Source: RUG14871 sp045539425
GTDB lineage: Bacteria; Bacillota_I; Bacilli_A; Erysipelotrichales; Erysipelotrichaceae
Length of the DNA stretch: 64,000 nucleotides
Direction of reading: 5' to 3'
NCBI GenBank assembly: GCA_045539425.1
Contig: JAZQFH010000003.1
Coordinates: forward strand, 7,178-71,177
Below are positions 33,994 to 42,295 of the stretch, piece after piece (the stretch's first letter is position 1; each line of letters opens with the position of its first letter). The notes beneath the pieces were generated by a model that made no database searches, was not told the DNA's origin, and saw nothing but the letters and a program-made list of their open reading frames with translations. A program made the translations under genes and the position numbers.

Positions 33994-34013
33994 AGCTCTG
34001 CGCGTGCAGAGCT
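33994..34013 (-). terminator. Terminator after the aldo/keto reductase gene
   Basis: AGCTCTGC / GCAGAGCT stem, 4-base loop, T run on the minus strand. Confidence 0.85.
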
Positions 34014-34023
34014 CATAAGTTTA

Positions 34024-35160
34024 TCAGTGCTCGTAATGAGACGAGACATCCTTCAATAATTCAATGATCGGGAGATGTTGCGGACAGACCCCTTCACACT
34101 GGCCGCAGCCAATGCAGTCGGACGGCTTGCCGAATTTGGAGGCAAGGATCTGATAGTTGGTGAAGTTGATCGTCCAACCCTTCTCTTCCAGATGTTCCCG
34201 CATGTCTTCATTGTAGATGGAGAAGTATTTCGGAATGGCGATCTGCATCGGACAGCCTTCCGTGCAGTAGGAACATCCCGTGCACGGGACGGCAATCTGG
34301 GAATTAATGATCTCCGCGGCTTTAAAGCAGCGTTTCTTCTCCTCTTCACTCAGCGGCCTGAACTCTTCCATATAGCTCAGGTTGTCCTGCATCTGAGAGA
34401 GATTGCTCATACCGGATAAAACGACCATGACGTTCGGTAAGGATGCCGCAAAGCGGATGGCCCAGCTGGCATTGGATGCCTTTGGATCAGCTTCACGGAA
34501 GAGCGCTTCCGCCTGTTCCGGCAGTTTCGCCAATGTACCTCCCTTGACCGGTTCCATGACGATCACCTTTTTGCCATAGCGCTCCGCCACCTCATAACAT
34601 TCTCTTGAGCGGATCCATTCGCTTTCCCAGTCAAGATAGTTGATCTGCAGCTGCACGAACTCCATTTCCGGATAGCGCTTCAGAAGATCTTCCAATACTT
34701 CCGGGGTATCGTGGAAGGAGAAACCGGCATGCTTGACAAGTCCCGCTTCCTTCTTTTCCAGAAGCCAATGAAAGCAGTCCAGACGCTCATACGTCGGTAA
34801 CATGGTTGCCTCAATGCCGTGAATCAGATAGTAGTCAAAATATCCGGCACCCGTCTTTTCCAGCTGCGCGTTGAATATTTTGTCTCTGTCTTCCGGTGTT
34901 TTGATAAAGCCTGCATGCAGCTTGGTCGCCAGGGTGAAGCTTTCCCGCGGATAGCGGCTGACCAGTGCTTCCTTTGCGGCGCTCTCTGAGGCAAAGGCGT
35001 TGTACATCCATGCCGTATCAAAATAGGTAAAGCCCCTCTTCAGGAAGAGGTCGACCATTTTCTTCAGTTCTTCCATGTCGATGTCCGCCTGATTGGAAGG
35101 ATCCTTCAGGGGCAGACGCATTAAACCGAAACCGAGTTTTTTCTCAGGAACAAAATCCAT
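34024..35160 (-). CDS. Aldo/keto reductase with C-terminal ferredoxin domain
   Basis: A 378-residue protein. Residues 1-270 are an aldo/keto reductase barrel (LGFGLMRLPL, YFDTAWMYN with the catalytic Asp and Tyr, HAGFSFHDTPEVL). The C-terminus (about 295-365) carries two 4Fe-4S motifs, CTGCSYCTEGCP and CIGCGQCEGVCP. This fusion is common in anaerobes; the substrate is unknown, and electrons may come from or go to ferredoxin-like carriers. It starts 17 bp after the YdcF-like gene and shares its transcript. Confidence 0.9.
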   Translation of the reverse strand: MDFVPEKKLGFGLMRLPLKDPSNQADIDMEELKKMVDLFLKRGFTYFDTAWMYNAFASESAAKEALVSRYPRESFTLATKLHAGFIKTPEDRDKIFNAQLEKTGAGYFDYYLIHGIEATMLPTYERLDCFHWLLEKKEAGLVKHAGFSFHDTPEVLEDLLKRYPEMEFVQLQINYLDWESEWIRSRECYEVAERYGKKVIVMEPVKGGTLAKLPEQAEALFREADPKASNASWAIRFAASLPNVMVVLSGMSNLSQMQDNLSYMEEFRPLSEEEKKRCFKAAEIINSQIAVPCTGCSYCTEGCPMQIAIPKYFSIYNEDMREHLEEKGWTINFTNYQILASKFGKPSDCIGCGQCEGVCPQHLPIIELLKDVSSHYEH

Positions 35161-35177
35161 AGGGTTCTCCTTTCTTT

Positions 35178-36650
35178 CTAATGGATATTGGAAATATACT
35201 GCACCGCTGCCATCAGAAGAATCATCAGAATCATAGCTCCGATGATTTTCAGATGCGTGCGGTAATAGGTTACCAAAGTGGCGATGAATTCCCGGACAAA
35301 GGCATTGATCCAGAAATAGCGCTTGGTCTTACTGCCGATGCCTTCCGCCATAATACCTTCCTGATAAGCCAGAATGCCGGAGCGGAAGACGTGATAGTTC
35401 GTCGTGGAGAACGCAATCTTCGGATCATGGATTCTGTATTTTTGAATCAACTCCAGAGAATAGCGAAAGTTCTCCCGTGTATTGGTTGCTCTCTCTTCGG
35501 ACAGGATCTGCTTTTCGGGAATCCCGATGGAGATCAGATAGTTTTTGATGGCTTCGCCTTCGCTGATCACCTCATCATCCCCTTTTCCGCCTGTCGGCAC
35601 AAAGAGGATGTCTTTTCCGGTTGCTTCCTTCTGCATCTTCGCAAACTTCACCGCCCGATCCGCTCTTCCCTTTAAAAGATTGGTCAGACCGCCGTCAGAA
35701 CGGATCTGCGAGCCGAGAATCAGGATGGCGTCCCTGTCAAAAGAAGGAATTCTTCTGGCGGCAGAAAGCGCCAGAATGACCGTGCTGAGCAGGATGCACT
35801 CAAGATACGTATTGGAGTAGTTGATGATCTCTTCCAGAGCGATATAGAGATAGGTCCAGATCTTACCTGCATTCTGAATGTCAATGTCACTGTAGACCGA
35901 GATCCAGCGATACAGCTGGTCCGGAAGCAGGGTCAGAACGCACATCAGTACGCCGAGGAAGCATCCCAGCATGTTTCTTAAGCTTCTTCCCTCTTTCCGC
36001 ATCAACTCAAGGTTACTGATAGTAACCAGAACGGAAATCACAAGGGCCAGGGGTAAAACCAGAATCGAGAGCCCGTAGGCGGAAGAGAGGATGCTGTGGA
36101 TCCATATATCGATTCCCTTCGCTCTGCCCAACGACGTCAGCAACATCAGAACAGCCGATCCGAAAAAGATGATCATGCCCAGATCGCGCACATTGGCGTA
36201 ATCATAGAGATTCTTTTTACGGTTATAAGAATAACGGCGTATCAGCTGATAGAGAATATATAAAAGATAGAGCAGTGTTGCCAGCGGAATCACAAAAGCC
36301 CCGCGGCTGTTCCCCAGATACGTGTTGGTTGTAATCACGTTTCCCTTATGGACATATACACTGTCCATATAGTACACTTCCCCGTTCCGGCTGACATCCA
36401 GATAGGTTTTCCCTTCTTTTAAAGCGGAGAATTTTATTTCCAGCTGCTCCCGGTTGATTTCGAGGGAATCAACGTGAACGATATTCTCCCCCAGTGCCAC
36501 GGAAAATTCCTCAGCGCTCAGAGCACCCTGCGGAAGCGTGATACGCATTGTATAGGTTCTGCCCAATAAGACGATGAACAACAGCGAAACGGCACTCAGG
36601 ATGAGTGCGACGACAACATTGTGATACTTTCTTTCTCTGACAGGTTTCAT
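35178..36650 (-). CDS. Multi-TM YdcF/DUF218-family protein (copy A)
   Basis: A 490-residue membrane protein. TM1 near residues 13-30, then a small extracellular beta-rich segment (to about 115) with the pattern FSALKEGKTYLDVSRNG, then four to six TM helices (about 118-300), then a cytosolic or membrane-facing DUF218/YdcF domain (about 318-450) with ILILGSQI, PTGGKGDDEVISEGEA and FSTTNYHVFRSG, and a closing TM helix. DUF218 proteins (SanA, ElyC, YdcF) are linked to envelope integrity and lipid-carrier metabolism. A paralogue of the same layout is encoded at 39.0-40.5 kb. Operon with the aldo/keto reductase. Confidence 0.82.
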   Translation of the reverse strand: MKPVRERKYHNVVVALILSAVSLLFIVLLGRTYTMRITLPQGALSAEEFSVALGENIVHVDSLEINREQLEIKFSALKEGKTYLDVSRNGEVYYMDSVYVHKGNVITTNTYLGNSRGAFVIPLATLLYLLYILYQLIRRYSYNRKKNLYDYANVRDLGMIIFFGSAVLMLLTSLGRAKGIDIWIHSILSSAYGLSILVLPLALVISVLVTISNLELMRKEGRSLRNMLGCFLGVLMCVLTLLPDQLYRWISVYSDIDIQNAGKIWTYLYIALEEIINYSNTYLECILLSTVILALSAARRIPSFDRDAILILGSQIRSDGGLTNLLKGRADRAVKFAKMQKEATGKDILFVPTGGKGDDEVISEGEAIKNYLISIGIPEKQILSEERATNTRENFRYSLELIQKYRIHDPKIAFSTTNYHVFRSGILAYQEGIMAEGIGSKTKRYFWINAFVREFIATLVTYYRTHLKIIGAMILMILLMAAVQYISNIH

Positions 36651-36761
36651 CTACTTTATTATTATACTTTTTGTGCTTTGCCTCTGCATAGAGAGGATAG
36701 AAAATAACTGCGCATCTTGCCTGCGGAAATGTTTCTTCCGCCACAGGATTTCCGCAAAAAA

Positions 36762-36787
36762 AGCTTCCCTGTGTCACAAGGGAAGCT
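36762..36787 (-). terminator. Terminator after the PhzF gene
   Basis: AGCTTCCCT / AGGGAAGCT (9 bp), 8-base loop, then seven T on the minus strand. Confidence 0.88.
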
Positions 36788-36833
36788 ATAAAACTCATTA
36801 TCTGAATTCTGCTGAATCCGACAGAAAGAAGCC

Positions 36834-37616
36834 TTACAGTTTGGCAACGATTTCCGTGATGGCCACAAGCACCGCTTCTCCACTGATGGAGATTCTGCCA
36901 TTCTCACGCAGTTCGCAATAGAGATATCCGCCTCTTTTAGAAGCCTGATATGCCGTAATCTTATTTCTGTTCAGTTCTTTTGCCCAATAGTCCGCAATCT
37001 GGCAGTGGGCAGAGCCGCAGACGGGATCTTCCGGTACGCCAACCTTCGGACAGAAGCTGCGGGAAACGCAGTCGGTTTCTTTCCCCAGTGCCGTCGCGTT
37101 CTGTAAACGCCCTTCCAGTCTCGTCAGAAGCATCTGATCCGGATTCATGGAGCGCACCTGCTCTTCACTTTCAAACACGCAGATAAGATCCAGTCCCACG
37201 ACGGCCTTGACTGGCCGGACGCCGAAGGCCTTCTCCATTTCATCCGTAACCGGGATCTCTTTCAGCTCGTAGGTCGGGAAATCCATCTCGTACATGTTGC
37301 CGTTTCTTTTCACCGTCAATAGACCGCTCAATGTATGAAACTGAACCGTATCGCTTTCCGGCTCATAATAATTCAATATCACAAAAGATGAAGCCAGTGT
37401 CGCATGCCCGCAGAGTTCCACCTCGGTACCCGGCGTAAACCAGCGGAGATGATATCCGATATCTTCCCTGACGATGAATGCCGTCTCGGAAAGATTGTTT
37501 TCCATCGCCAGCTTCTTCATGGATTCTTCCGAAGGCCAGCTTTCCATTACACATACCGCGGCCGGATTCCCGGAGAACGGCTGATTTGTAAATGCGTCTA
37601 CGATATACTGCTTCAT
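36834..37616 (-). CDS. PhzF-family isomerase
   Basis: A 260-residue protein of the PhzF/DapF-like fold: VDAFTNQPFSGNPAAVCV at 6-23, NNLSETAFIV near 40-49 with the catalytic Glu, GHATLASSFVILNY near 71-84 and DPVCGSAHCQIADYW near 196. PhzF of phenazine synthesis is an isomerase; most bacterial homologues act on unknown small molecules. No phenazine genes are nearby. It starts 46 bp after the pyrophosphatase gene and is followed by its own terminator. Confidence 0.88.
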   Translation of the reverse strand: MKQYIVDAFTNQPFSGNPAAVCVMESWPSEESMKKLAMENNLSETAFIVREDIGYHLRWFTPGTEVELCGHATLASSFVILNYYEPESDTVQFHTLSGLLTVKRNGNMYEMDFPTYELKEIPVTDEMEKAFGVRPVKAVVGLDLICVFESEEQVRSMNPDQMLLTRLEGRLQNATALGKETDCVSRSFCPKVGVPEDPVCGSAHCQIADYWAKELNRNKITAYQASKRGGYLYCELRENGRISISGEAVLVAITEIVAKL

Positions 37617-37662
37617 ACTCTCACCTCATCTATGGTAAAAATATTATCATAAAACGGCGGGA

Positions 37663-38802
37663 TTACTCGTGCGGATGCGCCGCAAAGAATTCATTCAAAC
37701 CCGGTACAAACTTTGTCTTACGGCCAAGTCCTCCGTTACGGAAAATAAAGGACGTACCGTCATATTCATCATAATTCGGGAACGCATCTTCCATCAGCTG
37801 GCGGGATGCTTCACTCATCGGGATGATGTAATCCACTTTGATATCTCCCTCACGGATGCCGACGCTGGCAAACATGTAGTCCACTTCTCTGGAGGCCATT
37901 GCCTCTTCCGCAATACTCTTCATCCGCTCAGCCAGCTCTTTCGAAGTTTCTTCCTTTGTGGAGTTCACTAAGCCGATGCCGTATTTCACACCGCTTGCTT
38001 CATACTCCTTGTAGTCTGAGAACATGATTTCCATGTCGCTCATCCCCTCATAGGAGAGTGCCTGCTCATGCATTTCACGGTAGAACCCTTCCACATCACT
38101 GACTTCCGCAATTTCCGCAAGCGCACTCACTGCCTTCTTATCTGCTTCCGTCGTTGTGGAACCTGTGCAGTTGGAGGTGTCGGACAAGACGGCCCCAAGC
38201 AGAAGATGGGCGGTCTGTCTGTCAATCTCAAAGCCATAGTTCATGTAATCCAGCCAGACAATCGTGGCAGTGGCTCCGATTGGTCTTGCTTCATAGACGA
38301 TCTGGTGTCCGGTATTCACCGTACCGACGCCATGATGATCCATGATGCCGACAATATGGGCATCGATCATATCCTCTGCTGCCTGTGCATATTCAGAGTG
38401 GTCTACCAGGAAGATGGTTTCCCCGGCGGCGCTGTAGAGGATCTCCGGCGTTTCTGCCCCTGCCTGCTCAAGAATATACTTCGTCTCATTATTCACCGGC
38501 ATGGTGATTCTCGCCTCTGCACTGTATCCCAAAAGATTCAGCAGTCTGGCATAGGCAATTGCGCTGCATACCGTGTCAGAGTCCGGGCTCTTATGCCCGA
38601 TGACATAGATTGTTTTTCCCTCATCACTCATGTGACTGACGGCATCCCGGTTCAGTAACTGCAGTTCTGTCGGCTCTGCGACAACGGGCTCCTTTTCTTC
38701 CGGGATACTGCCGGCATTTTTGCCAAGATAGAATCCGCATACTGCCGCCAGGCAGACAGCGATAAGACATAATGGGATCATCAGTTTTTTTCTGTTATTC
38801 AT
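37663..38802 (-). CDS. Signal-anchored family II (DHH-DHHA2) pyrophosphatase-like protein
   Basis: A 379-residue protein whose residues 63-379 match family II Mn-dependent inorganic pyrophosphatase: IGHKSPDSDTVCSAI (metal ligands), FLVDHSE, MDHHGVG (DHH), LSDTSN, and the C-terminal GRKTKFVPGL phosphate-binding block. Odd point: it has an N-terminal signal anchor (MNNRKKLMIPLCLIAVCLAA) and a 40-residue linker, so the enzyme should face the outside. Family II PPases are normally cytosolic and about 310 residues. The linker contains PEEKEPVVAEPTE. It lies between two YdcF-type membrane proteins and next to PhzF. Its substrate may be pyrophosphate or a related phosphoester released at the envelope. 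Confidence 0.85.
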   Translation of the reverse strand: MNNRKKLMIPLCLIAVCLAAVCGFYLGKNAGSIPEEKEPVVAEPTELQLLNRDAVSHMSDEGKTIYVIGHKSPDSDTVCSAIAYARLLNLLGYSAEARITMPVNNETKYILEQAGAETPEILYSAAGETIFLVDHSEYAQAAEDMIDAHIVGIMDHHGVGTVNTGHQIVYEARPIGATATIVWLDYMNYGFEIDRQTAHLLLGAVLSDTSNCTGSTTTEADKKAVSALAEIAEVSDVEGFYREMHEQALSYEGMSDMEIMFSDYKEYEASGVKYGIGLVNSTKEETSKELAERMKSIAEEAMASREVDYMFASVGIREGDIKVDYIIPMSEASRQLMEDAFPNYDEYDGTSFIFRNGGLGRKTKFVPGLNEFFAAHPHE

Positions 38803-38950
38803 TGTTGTTACTCCGTATACTTCATATCCGTTTCTTTCTTTGATTCATTAGAATATCACGCTTTCCAAATGAATAAAAGTACTGAATATGGATTTCTTCC
38901 GTATTCATCTTAACACACTCCGATTTGAATTCCCGACACTGCTTCAAAAA

Positions 38951-38980
38951 AAGTGAATCTCCTGCTATGGAAATTCACTT
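38951..38980 (-). terminator. Terminator after YdcF copy B
   Basis: AAGTGAAT / ATTCACTT outer stem with an inner TCC/GGA pair; minus strand continues with seven T. Confidence 0.75.
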
Positions 38981-39023
38981 CATAACTTTTTTCATATAAC
39001 AAGCTCTCAGGAGAGTCAACGCA

Positions 39024-40499
39024 TCACTTCGCGATCCAGTTGATGATCGTCGGGATATTCGCAAACAGAATCGAGAGAAAGACTGTCAGCACAATAAAGG
39101 CGATATTGATTTTCCACTCGCTGGCAAGCAGGCCGATGAATTCACGCATCTGCGCATTCGGCCAGAAATACCATTTGGTCTTTGCGCCGATTCCGTCGGC
39201 GTTCATGCCCGCTTTTGTGGCAAGCATACCACTGCGGAAAATATGATAATTCGTCGTGGAGAAAAGGATATTCGCGTTTTCCTTCTGTTCGTCCGCGATT
39301 TTCTTTGAGAATTTCATGTTCTGCAGCGTGGTGGCGGACTGCGTTTCCGGATAAATCAGACTTTCGTCGATTCCCTGTTCCATAAGATAGTTTTTCATGC
39401 ATTCCGCTTCGCTGATGATTTCGTTGTCCCCCTGACCGCCGGAGGGAATGAATCTGACCATTTTCCCCGTCTGTTCCAGCTGTTTGTGATAGAAATCAAG
39501 CGCTCTGTCAATTCTGCCCCGCAATAGCGGCAGCGGCTTACCGTCTTTCGCAATCTGGCAGCCGAGAATCACAATAAAATCCTGATTGTATTCCGGTTCG
39601 TGCTTCGCGGCGTACCGCGTGCAGTACATTGCCGAAAGCAGCAGGCACTCAAAATAGACAAACGCCGCGGAAACAATCGTGCGGAGGACCGCATCTCTGA
39701 TGTAGGTTAACTCAAAGACCAGGGAATCCGGATTGAGAAGCGCCGTAAGCGCGCATAAGAATGAGCCCGCAAAAAGAACGACACTGATGAAAATCCCCCA
39801 CAGATTACTGATTCTGAATCCCTCATGTTTGATCAGGGAGAGATTGCTGACAGAGAGGAAAACCGCAAACAGCACCATAAACGGAATTGAAAGCAGGAAC
39901 AGAAACGTCATGATAAAACCCGCGAGGTTATAGATCTGCCAGTTATCCACTCTCTGCGGCAGGATCAGACAAAGGCCGAATAGGCCTGAATACATCAGGC
40001 TCTGAAGACCGAAAAAGACAAGCAGTGCGAAATACAGCACGGTTTTATACGAGAAAAACTGTGATTTCTTTCTTCGTATGAATCCGGCCAAACACAGCGC
40101 GAAGGAATAGAGCATCATCAGCGACATCCCCAGCAAGGTAAACTGCCAGCCGCCGTAATCGTACCCTGTCAGATAGATCACACCCGTAGGAAGCACCACA
40201 GCTTTGAGCGTTATGATATTCTTACTGTTTTCGTTTTCCCGGTTATAGACGGTGGCTGTTACCGTCGTATTTCCTTCCTTTAATGCCTTAAAAGTAAAAC
40301 GCGTATATCCGCCCCGGTTTGTAATCCCGGTATTGGTGAGAATTCCTTCCGTGGAGTATTCAACGGTGATATGATCCGAGCCGGAGGGATTGGCGAGGTA
40401 AACCGTATAGTGTCTGCCCGCAATCAAAACGGCAAGAACGGTAAATAGGATGATGCCCAGGTAACCTGCCGCAATATAAACCCTGCTCTTTCTTTTCAT
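39024..40499 (-). CDS. Multi-TM YdcF/DUF218-family protein (copy B)
   Basis: A 491-residue paralogue of copy A with the same order: TM1 (about 9-27), an external Ig-like beta segment (FKALKEGNTTVTATVYNR near 67-85), about five TM helices (113-300), a DUF218 domain with FIVILGCQIAKDG, PSGGQGDNEIISEAE and FSTTNYHIFRSG, then a closing TM helix. The external segment looks like a short BIG2-type Ig domain. DUF218 motifs are intact in both copies. It lies 220 bp upstream of the pyrophosphatase gene with a terminator between. Confidence 0.82.
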   Translation of the reverse strand: MKRKSRVYIAAGYLGIILFTVLAVLIAGRHYTVYLANPSGSDHITVEYSTEGILTNTGITNRGGYTRFTFKALKEGNTTVTATVYNRENENSKNIITLKAVVLPTGVIYLTGYDYGGWQFTLLGMSLMMLYSFALCLAGFIRRKKSQFFSYKTVLYFALLVFFGLQSLMYSGLFGLCLILPQRVDNWQIYNLAGFIMTFLFLLSIPFMVLFAVFLSVSNLSLIKHEGFRISNLWGIFISVVLFAGSFLCALTALLNPDSLVFELTYIRDAVLRTIVSAAFVYFECLLLSAMYCTRYAAKHEPEYNQDFIVILGCQIAKDGKPLPLLRGRIDRALDFYHKQLEQTGKMVRFIPSGGQGDNEIISEAECMKNYLMEQGIDESLIYPETQSATTLQNMKFSKKIADEQKENANILFSTTNYHIFRSGMLATKAGMNADGIGAKTKWYFWPNAQMREFIGLLASEWKINIAFIVLTVFLSILFANIPTIINWIAK

Positions 40500-40659
40500 A
40501 CAAACAATATAGATGCCGGTATAACATTCGCTCTTTTTATACCGGCCTCTCCCCTTTCAACAGTTTTATTTTTCATTTACCTGCACGCCGGAAAAACAGC
40601 GCCGCAGGCGCAATTTTATATTCAGATAATCCTTCTAAGTGCTGAGAATAAAAGGATTT

Positions 40660-40738
40660 CTACGCGCTATGCTTCTGCAGCAGCACGATATTCTCAATGT
40701 GTGTTGTACAAGGTTGAGGAATTAATACTTTAACCTAG
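40660..40738 (-). pseudogene. Remnant of an RlmD-like 3' end (remnant A)
   Basis: On the minus strand one frame reads CTTHIENIVLLQKHSA then stop, like the THHVE.VVLL.RK end of RlmD-type methyltransferases. The bases upstream, AGGTTAAAGTAT to CAACCTTG, match those upstream of remnant C at 42.2 kb. Confidence 0.45.
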
Positions 40739-40835
40739 TGCAAGGTTGAGGGATAAATCACCTCCTGAAAACGGCATTTATCCTTGTATATACATCCCAT
40801 CTTCTTTATAACATTATATCTGCATCTATACTAAA

Positions 40836-40858
40836 AAGGTAGGAGAATCCCTACCCTT
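40836..40858 (-). terminator. Terminator after the HTH remnant
   Basis: GGTAGG / CCTACC stem (longer with AAGG/CCTT), 6-base loop; on the minus strand five T follow. Confidence 0.65.
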
Positions 40859-40860
40859 CT

Positions 40861-40947
40861 TTAAGTTATTTTAATGTATCTGGAAACGCTCGTGGGATCC
40901 ATCCCTAATTCCTCAGCAATTTCTTTTCCGGTCCTTTTGAAAAGGTG
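40861..40947 (-). pseudogene. C-terminal helix-turn-helix remnant
   Basis: The minus strand encodes GKEIAEELGMDPTSVSRYI and a stop at 40861. This is a clear helix-turn-helix, but the frame is closed by a stop at 40948-40950 and there is no start. It is the tail of a lost regulator, transposase or recombinase and keeps its own terminator. Confidence 0.6.
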
Positions 40948-40996
40948 CTATGACATTGCTATATTACCCACTAATACTTTTCCATACCTATCCATC

Positions 40997-42016
40997 CTAT
41001 AGCTTTTGGCATGTTATGTTATCTATGATGCAGAAACCATCTCCAAAAGTAACTATGGCATCCCCATCCCTTCTTCCAAAAGTACTATCACCGATTGGGT
41101 AGAATTTGAATTTGAAATTCCTTCTGACTTCATTGGAAGCCAGTCCGTACAGATCACCGTCTTTCATCCAGACTTTCTTCAGCTTAAAGTCCTTACAGTT
41201 AGTTTCATATTTACCGCAGTATGATTCCCATCTGCTCTTATCGGGATTCTTTATCGCTTTTAAAAAGATCGGACTTACAGCATAGTAGTGATATTTGTAG
41301 TCAAATGTATAGCCAAGTTTTTCTGCCAGATGGACGGATTTCATATTTGCGGCATCCCAGGTTGGCTTCCAGCCTCTTTCCAGACAGTCTAAAATCAACC
41401 TGGCTCCTGCCGCGCTTGCTAAACCCTTCCGTCTGTGTTTTCTGTCGACATCAATCTCAATGTCAATTCCTTCTGGAAAACGGAAGGCAGTTGAGGCACC
41501 GCCCACTACTTTCCCGTCTGTAATAACAGCGTAACCGAGCCCCAGTTCGAGGAACTGCTTCTTGCTTCTGAACCAGTCAGTCAGATCCTCAAGATCTTCA
41601 TCTGTAACTTTCTGACATAAATCATACACTTTGGAGTCGATCTTTTTCAGTTCGTATTGTTCAGGAAGAGCGTCGATCATCGCCTGAAGTCTTTCCCTGT
41701 CAAAAACAGCATCGTGTTTAATTGCATAACGGGTGTATCTTTTTGCCTCAGGATAACATTCCTTAATCAGCTTTTCCCATTTTCCATTCTGCGGGAATAA
41801 GCCATACCAGCCTTTACGTTTTCTTGTGATCAAGGCCTTGTTTGGCTCTCCCACGCAATAGCACCAGGTTCCCAGAAATCCTACTGCTGATTTTGGAGAT
41901 TCAGGATCATCAGAGTATATCTCCACCTTCAGATTCATTACTTTGTGCCAATCTGGATAAGGCCAGTTATTGAAGAGTTTTTCAACCTTACTGAAATCAT
42001 TTATTCTGTAAATCAT
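40997..42016 (-). CDS. GNAT-family N-acetyltransferase
   Basis: A 339-residue protein. The middle and C-terminal half (about 120-265) match the GNAT acetyltransferase group of PF12746 type: YAVITDGKVVGGASTAFRF, the acetyl-CoA loop DRKHRRKGLASAAG (near 189-202) and NMKSVHLAEKLGYTF. The last 70 residues are a separate region rich in Lys and Phe. AGGAG precedes the ATG. It lies in the AT-rich patch with remnants on both sides and is likely acquired. Acceptor unknown. Confidence 0.8.
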   Translation of the reverse strand: MIYRINDFSKVEKLFNNWPYPDWHKVMNLKVEIYSDDPESPKSAVGFLGTWCYCVGEPNKALITRKRKGWYGLFPQNGKWEKLIKECYPEAKRYTRYAIKHDAVFDRERLQAMIDALPEQYELKKIDSKVYDLCQKVTDEDLEDLTDWFRSKKQFLELGLGYAVITDGKVVGGASTAFRFPEGIDIEIDVDRKHRRKGLASAAGARLILDCLERGWKPTWDAANMKSVHLAEKLGYTFDYKYHYYAVSPIFLKAIKNPDKSRWESYCGKYETNCKDFKLKKVWMKDGDLYGLASNEVRRNFKFKFYPIGDSTFGRRDGDAIVTFGDGFCIIDNITCQKL

Positions 42017-42069
42017 ATTTTAATCTCCTAGAAGTACAAACGAACCCATACGACAATTAGCCTCACCAA

Positions 42070-42206
42070 TTACCGATTTCGTTTCTTTTTTTGTTCCTTT
42101 CTCTCAAGAATCGCAACGCTCTCACAGTGTGTCGTAAAACGTTGAGAACATACTGAAATGTCTTCCACGTGTGTCGTTGCAGGTTGGGATATAGATGTTT
42201 TAACCT
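42070..42206 (-). pseudogene. Tandem RlmD-like 3'-end remnants (B and C)
   Basis: On the minus strand one frame reads QPATTHVEDISV (remnant C), continues into RFTTHCESVAILERKE (remnant B) and stops at 42070-42072. Both pieces resemble the end of an RlmD methyltransferase, like the THVEC end of the intact gene at 44.1 kb. Confidence 0.45.
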
Positions 42207-42295
42207 CGATGATGGTTTAGATATAGATCAACCATATTAGCAACTAGCAGGTTTTCATAACAGTCCATCATCTTAACATGATATAAAACAGTTTT

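Larger units (their letters stand above)
40500..40996. other. Gene-poor AT-rich stretch with remnants
   Basis: No intact gene. It holds a remnant resembling the 3' end of an RlmD gene (40660-40738), two copies of the ACCTTG(C/T)AC core, a hairpin terminator (40836-40858) and the tail of an HTH protein (40861-40947). Its base composition is visibly richer in A and T than the flanking genes. Confidence 0.6.
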
